Source: Scatophagus argus
Taxonomy: Eukaryota > Chordata > Actinopteri > Scatophagidae
NCBI RefSeq assembly: GCF_020382885.2
Contig: NC_058502.1
Coordinates: 14,783,950 to 14,847,949 of the forward strand
DNA: 64,000 nucleotides
Direction: 5' to 3'
A program made the position numbers and the translations under genes. Within the stretch, counting starts at the first letter, position 1. Each line of letters starts with the position of its first letter. The notes below the pieces were generated by a model that saw only the letters and a list, made by a program, of their open reading frames with translations, had not been told where the DNA came from and did not search any database. Positions 59,110 to 64,000 of the stretch are shown one piece after another.

Positions 59110-59339
59110 GGCTCTTGGTGTGCAGCCTGGACCTGTCCGTTAGAGGGCCACTCCCACCCATCAACCACCACCACAGCTGGTCAACAGCCTTCAGCTGTTC
59201 AAATGACCAGCTCTCTTCCATTACAGTCAGATACCAGTGCACAGCCAGGCATGAACCTTGGTGTCTGACTTAATTGATACTTGCAGTTGTTTTATTGCCT
59301 CTCCCGAGAAGGTTGTGTTTTCTGTTTGGTTAGTTTGTC

Positions 59340-59515
59340 TGTTTGTCAGCAGGATTACAGAGAAACTACTGGGCAAAGATTTCTTGACACATGGGGTGAG
59401 AGATGTGTAGCCTGGGCCAAATAAGAATCCATTAAATTTTGGAGCCAGTCCAAATCAGGGTGGAGATACAGGTTATTTTTCACTTTTGTTAACAGTGCAA
59501 GATTTGGCAGAAGAA
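59340..59515 (+). repeat. Teleost dispersed repeat
   Basis: The landmarks 'cagcaggattacagagaaac', 'aagaatccattaaattttgg' and 'cacttttgttaacagtgc' identify a very common fish element from memory. Confidence 0.65.
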
Positions 59516-62256
59516 ATGTCATACATCTTAAAATCCAGTAGGTTGTAGCTGCATATAATGATTGGATTTGAAATGATTTGGAAATAGTTCTGTGAACCGG
59601 ATGTCCCTTTTATACCCGATTAAGATACCATCACCTGTTACCAATGAACCTGTTTACACAGGAAATGTTCCAGACAGGTGCTTTTTGAACATTCAGCAAC
59701 TTTCCCTGGGTTTTGTTGCCCCATGCCAACTTTTTGGAAGCGTGTTGCTGCTATCATATAAATCAATCAGATAAATCAATTTTAAATTAATTGATGAAGT
59801 TGATGAGTTAAAACATTAAATATACTGTGTTTGTACTGTTTTTAGCAAGTTTTTGGATTTTGTTTTATTTACATAACATCTAAACTTTTTTATGATTGCT
59901 TATCAGAAAAGTGGACTATTGGCCTATTGGTCCTGGTTAAGTAGCTATGTGAGAAAACCAAGCTATAACAGACGTCAAGGCGAAAGGAATGTATAGAAAA
60001 GACTTGCCGTCTAGCTTCAAAGCACACTAATATACTCCGAATGCAGCCATGTATGTGTCATTCCTATAGTGTGGACTGAAGAAGAAGAGGAAACCAGAAG
60101 AATTTTTCCTTGTTAAAAGAGGAGTTTATATGGTGAATGGTGGGATTAAAAAAAAATGCCTGTTGTCTTTGTTTTCCTTTGCATCAGAGCCTTTAGAGCA
60201 AATAGTATCCATTCATCCTCTCCTCTCCACACAGTCATGATGCTCCCACCTCATTAACAATATGTCAAGAAGAACATTACAAAATGGCATCCACTTGCGT
60301 GAACAAAAAGACCCTGTGAGACAGGAGATGAGTACGGTCAAGGCCAGTTAGACTTCCTGTTTAGAGAATAGTTCCACATCTTGTGGACTAGTGTGTCCTC
60401 ATAGATTAAACTGAGTAGCAGCTCCGCGTCATAGACCAGCATGGCTTTCCAGCGGTGTACCATGTGTGTCTCCTTAAGTTGGCTCTGTGCCCACAGAGCT
60501 GAAAGACTGTAGAATTGCAGTTGAGACTCGCAGGGCTGTTTGCCACTCTTGTGACGCCACAGAGCACTTAGTGTATAAACCACATGCAACCTCACACACA
60601 TTCAAACGCTCACATATTCTCATGAATATTCTCATCCATGTTGCACAGCTGCTTCAGTCTAGGACTGTTTGGAACAAGCTCAACTTGTACAAGAATACCA
60701 CTTAGTGGTCTTGACGTGTATTGCAGATCCCAATAGTGCACACCAAGATGTGCATCGGGAAAAAATGTGAAAATTCTTAATTACAGCATTTTGTTTTTAC
60801 ATTTTTACATTTATACCAAATGCTGACCTTTGCCCATGCCAATAGTTAATAAATGCCTTTATCAATCAGAGTAGCAGACAGACAGACAGACACCAGGTGG
60901 GGCTAAAGTATAAAGATAAAACCCAGAGAGCAGTGTCAGAAAAATTTACTATGGAGCAGACAACCAGTCGCTCTTTTCACCATTTTTCAAAATTATTTTT
61001 ATCATTTGCAAACTTGTTGAAGGCTGCTGAAATGGCCCCACAAATTTGTTGATTTACATGATCCTCAAATGTCAAAGGATATTTCACTATCATAGTTTTT
61101 GTGAAGTAGCAAAAGGTATAAAGCAAAAAAAATAGTTCTGTTTTATTGTTAAATGAAAACATTGTTGTTACCTTACACTAAGGTTATTGAGTTTCAGTTT
61201 CACAATTTCAAGTTGACAGCAGTGCTGCGCAAAGTGAGGTTTTCTCTGAGAACGAACTGAGAATGAATATTGTGCGTCATAGACTGACTGATTTGTGTGT
61301 TTTATTTCAATCCATGAATAAAACAAAAAACAAAAACTTTATATGTATATTCTATGATGCCCAACTGAAGACACATAATGCACTCAAGAGTTTGAACAAG
61401 GGGGAAAAAAAGAAAAAAGAAAAATGAAAGCCAAAGCTCATGAAGCCTTCATTCTACCTTATTCAAAGTTATACAAGCCACACAGTCTGTAACGATACAT
61501 ACACATGACTGCACTTGGACTTACATTTACAAAATCTCATTGTCACATATGGATACAGTCAGCCACACTATATCACAAGGCATTCATGATACATATTATG
61601 ATGGGATATCAGTGTCTCACATTAATCTCCCCACTTTTAAACAATCTTAAATTTACTTCAGTGTGATTAAGGGGCAAGGTGTGTGTGTGTGTGTGTGGCT
61701 GATGAATGGATTGTGTCCATGTGTTATCAGTAAACAGGCAGACCTGATGTCTGGCTGCTTGGCCGTCTTGGCCTGTTCTGATGTCTGCCGTGTGGAGAGA
61801 TTGACAGGCCTGTACGTCAGCATCCATATTTCTCACCTATGATTCATGCCGACTTTGTTTGGCTTCTGATGAGTGCTGCAGGCAGCCTCTTCGTGCTCGT
61901 TCCCCCGGCCACTCCCTGAATTCTTTGAGCTCGATATGGAACTCTCTCATTTTTTAAAAACATTTCTTTTCTGAGGCACTAGATTGATTTATATCAGCTC
62001 CATACAAATTAATAATAAAGTCAGCTGCATTTCATTTCAATGACTGTTTCATTCTTGCTTTAGTCGCTGTGTGTTTTTTCCCCATGTAGTTTCTGTTAAT
62101 ACTGAATTGAAATTAAATGAAATTGCAATTTAAGCATCTGATTATTGATTATTTTTACAAAAGACATTTGCAGTATTTTTTGTATAAGTGAAATATTTGG
62201 TAAAGATTTTAATTATATTTTGCACCACTCTTGCCACAGTTGCCCAGTTTTTACAT

Positions 62257-62276
62257 ACACACACACACACACACAC

Positions 62277-62331
<55 letters not shown>

Positions 62332-62395
62332 CGATGAAGTTATATTATATATATATAAAGAAGTGTGTATGTGTGTGTAAATATATATATATATA
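62257..62395. repeat. Compound microsatellite (CA)n-(CT)n-(AT)n
   Basis: Three dinucleotide runs follow each other directly: CA at 62257-62278, CT at 62280-62312 and AT at 62314-62331. Further AT and GT runs continue to 62395. Confidence 0.85.
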
Positions 62396-64000
62396 GGCAC
62401 ACACATTTTGTATAATGCCATAAACTGTATTGCTGTGTTAAAGACAATTTCCTGTTGGTGTATAAATGTGTACTGATTGTAGAAGGAGCAGAGTCACGCT
62501 GTCTGTCGGCTGCACCTCGCTATATGCACACACTGTACACCACCACAAGAAACACACCACACACTGACAGGCTGTGTGACATCATCCAGCTGTCAGAAAT
62601 GATCCATTGGCCAGTACGCTGTTAGCATGTCAGCTCAGAGGTCAGCACACGAGTGTTCAACAAGCCGAGTGGTATCATCATGAGGAGGACAGTGAGGACA
62701 GTCTTTGCCTTTTGTAAATCATCATTGTTTGTGTGTGCATGTGTGTTTGTGTGTGTGTCAGAGGAGAGTGATGGTTTGATGGGGAGCTGATGAGGTCAGG
62801 TTCAAGTCTCATTGCTTGCGTCATCACCTATAGGATGTGACATCTGCAAAGCTACAGCTGCTGCTCTCTTGTCGTAAGAGCGTCAGAAGCACAAAAACAA
62901 AATCTGAGTCGTGTTTTAGCCCACATAGCAGTAAAAACAATCACACACCGATGGTGGACAGAAAAAATTGTCCTGTTAAAAAAATTATGGATGATTATCC
63001 AACGCAGGAAAATTTCATGTTTTCACATTTTCGTTTGAGTTGGAACATTTTTGCAGAAGTGTGTTTCTTATACACATGGCTGAGCACAGCACATGGTCGC
63101 ACATGTCTGCTCTCATTTTTATGCATCTGAAGAGACACGTTTGACCTCCTCTTTTGCCTGCAATTTTACAAGATTGCACAGTGAAGCATTTTACATGGCA
63201 GAGTGACGTCAGCAAGGCCAACGAGCCACTGTTTGTTTTGTTTTTTTTCTCTTTCTCCTCCACAGACCTCTGACCACATGCTCATCAACACTGTCATCCT
63301 CTCGAATTACGGATGTGATAATCTAGGTCAGATGTGATGCCAGCAGAAACACTGCCTGCTAATCTACATAACCAGGATTTGCATGTGTGAGAGATAGATT
63401 AGTGTGTGTGTGTGTATGTGTGTGTGAGAGAGGGAGGGAGGCAGGGGAAAAATGTAAAAGAGAAAACTCTTTTTTAATATTTTTAAAATGTTTTGTTTTC
63501 TGTTTGTGAAATAAATAAGGACAAGCACTGTGCTAATTGTTTTTAAGGATTTTATTAAAATCCCTAATTAATAGCTGAATAAGTACCACCCCTGACAAAT
63601 ACTATTTAATAGTAAACTACTATAGCATAAACAAATCATATAATGCTGGCTGAGTTGATTTATTAGCAATCCATCTTTTGATACAGACGCAAGAAACCGT
63701 TTGGTTGCTCTGGAAATATTGGCACTTGCAGCAGCTCTCAGGCTATATGCTACATTTACTTAAATACATAAACATTAGCTTGATGGTGAGCAGCTTGAAG
63801 TTACATAATATGTAAAGATGTAAAAATCCTCCCCACTTTTCTGCACTGTTTTTTTTTTTCTTTCAGAAATGAGGTGGGGGTTTTTTTCTTTGTGGTTTTA
63901 TTTCAATAGGGAATCAAATACAAGTTTGCTGGTGCTTATTTAAATGGCACTAAATGATGCTGTATATGTGTGTGTCATGCACATAAATTGCATTTTTACC

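Larger units (their letters stand above)
56022..64000. other. Probable long first intron or intergenic DNA
   Basis: Eight kilobases without a supported exon. It contains repeats at 58640-58790, 58839-59109 and 59340-59515 and microsatellites at 61680-61698, 62257-62395 and 63402-63428. A 129-codon minus frame at 57481-57870 has one hydrophobic stretch but no recognisable family. Confidence 0.55.

Overview
The window is animal nuclear DNA, almost certainly from a teleost fish. The genes are split by GT-AG introns, several only about 100 bases long. The proteins are clear vertebrate orthologues, and the spaces between exons carry dispersed repeats I recognise as typical of ray-finned fish. All exon coordinates below were worked out by hand from splice sites, reading-frame continuity and resemblance to remembered protein families; no alignment or search was run.

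Left part (1-17,600, minus strand): a TAM-family receptor tyrosine kinase, best match MERTK. Its signal peptide, two Ig domains, two fibronectin III domains and membrane segment are here (ten exons, 10,314 down to 4), while the kinase half lies beyond the left edge. About 1.3 kb upstream of it lies a complete 11-exon glycoprotein-hormone receptor, best match the LH/choriogonadotropin receptor (17,349 to 11,584; 722 aa). Both read leftwards.

Middle part (19,800-44,800, plus strand): sft2d1 (8 exons, 160 aa, Golgi/endosome membrane protein), the single-exon prr18 (255 aa), then an 11-exon gene for a charged, largely helical protein of about 360 aa that I cannot name. sft2d1 and the hormone receptor are head to head, about 2.5 kb apart.

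Right part (44,800-64,000, plus strand): tbxt (Brachyury; 8 coding exons, 435 aa) with a compact promoter holding two TCF/LEF-type sites, a CCAAT box and a TATA-like element. A long, mostly non-coding stretch follows. In it there is one convincing isolated first coding exon (55,949-56,021), plausibly the start of pde10a, as expected from the human 6q27 order SFT2D1-PRR18-TBXT-PDE10A. The rest is introns, intergenic DNA, microsatellites and transposon remnants.

The genes do not form one pathway. The interest lies in the join between an lhcgr-mertk block and the 6q27-like sft2d1-prr18-tbxt block, the unnamed coiled-coil gene inside the latter, the Wnt-type tbxt promoter, and a pair of near-identical inverted repeats of unknown family about 21 kb apart.
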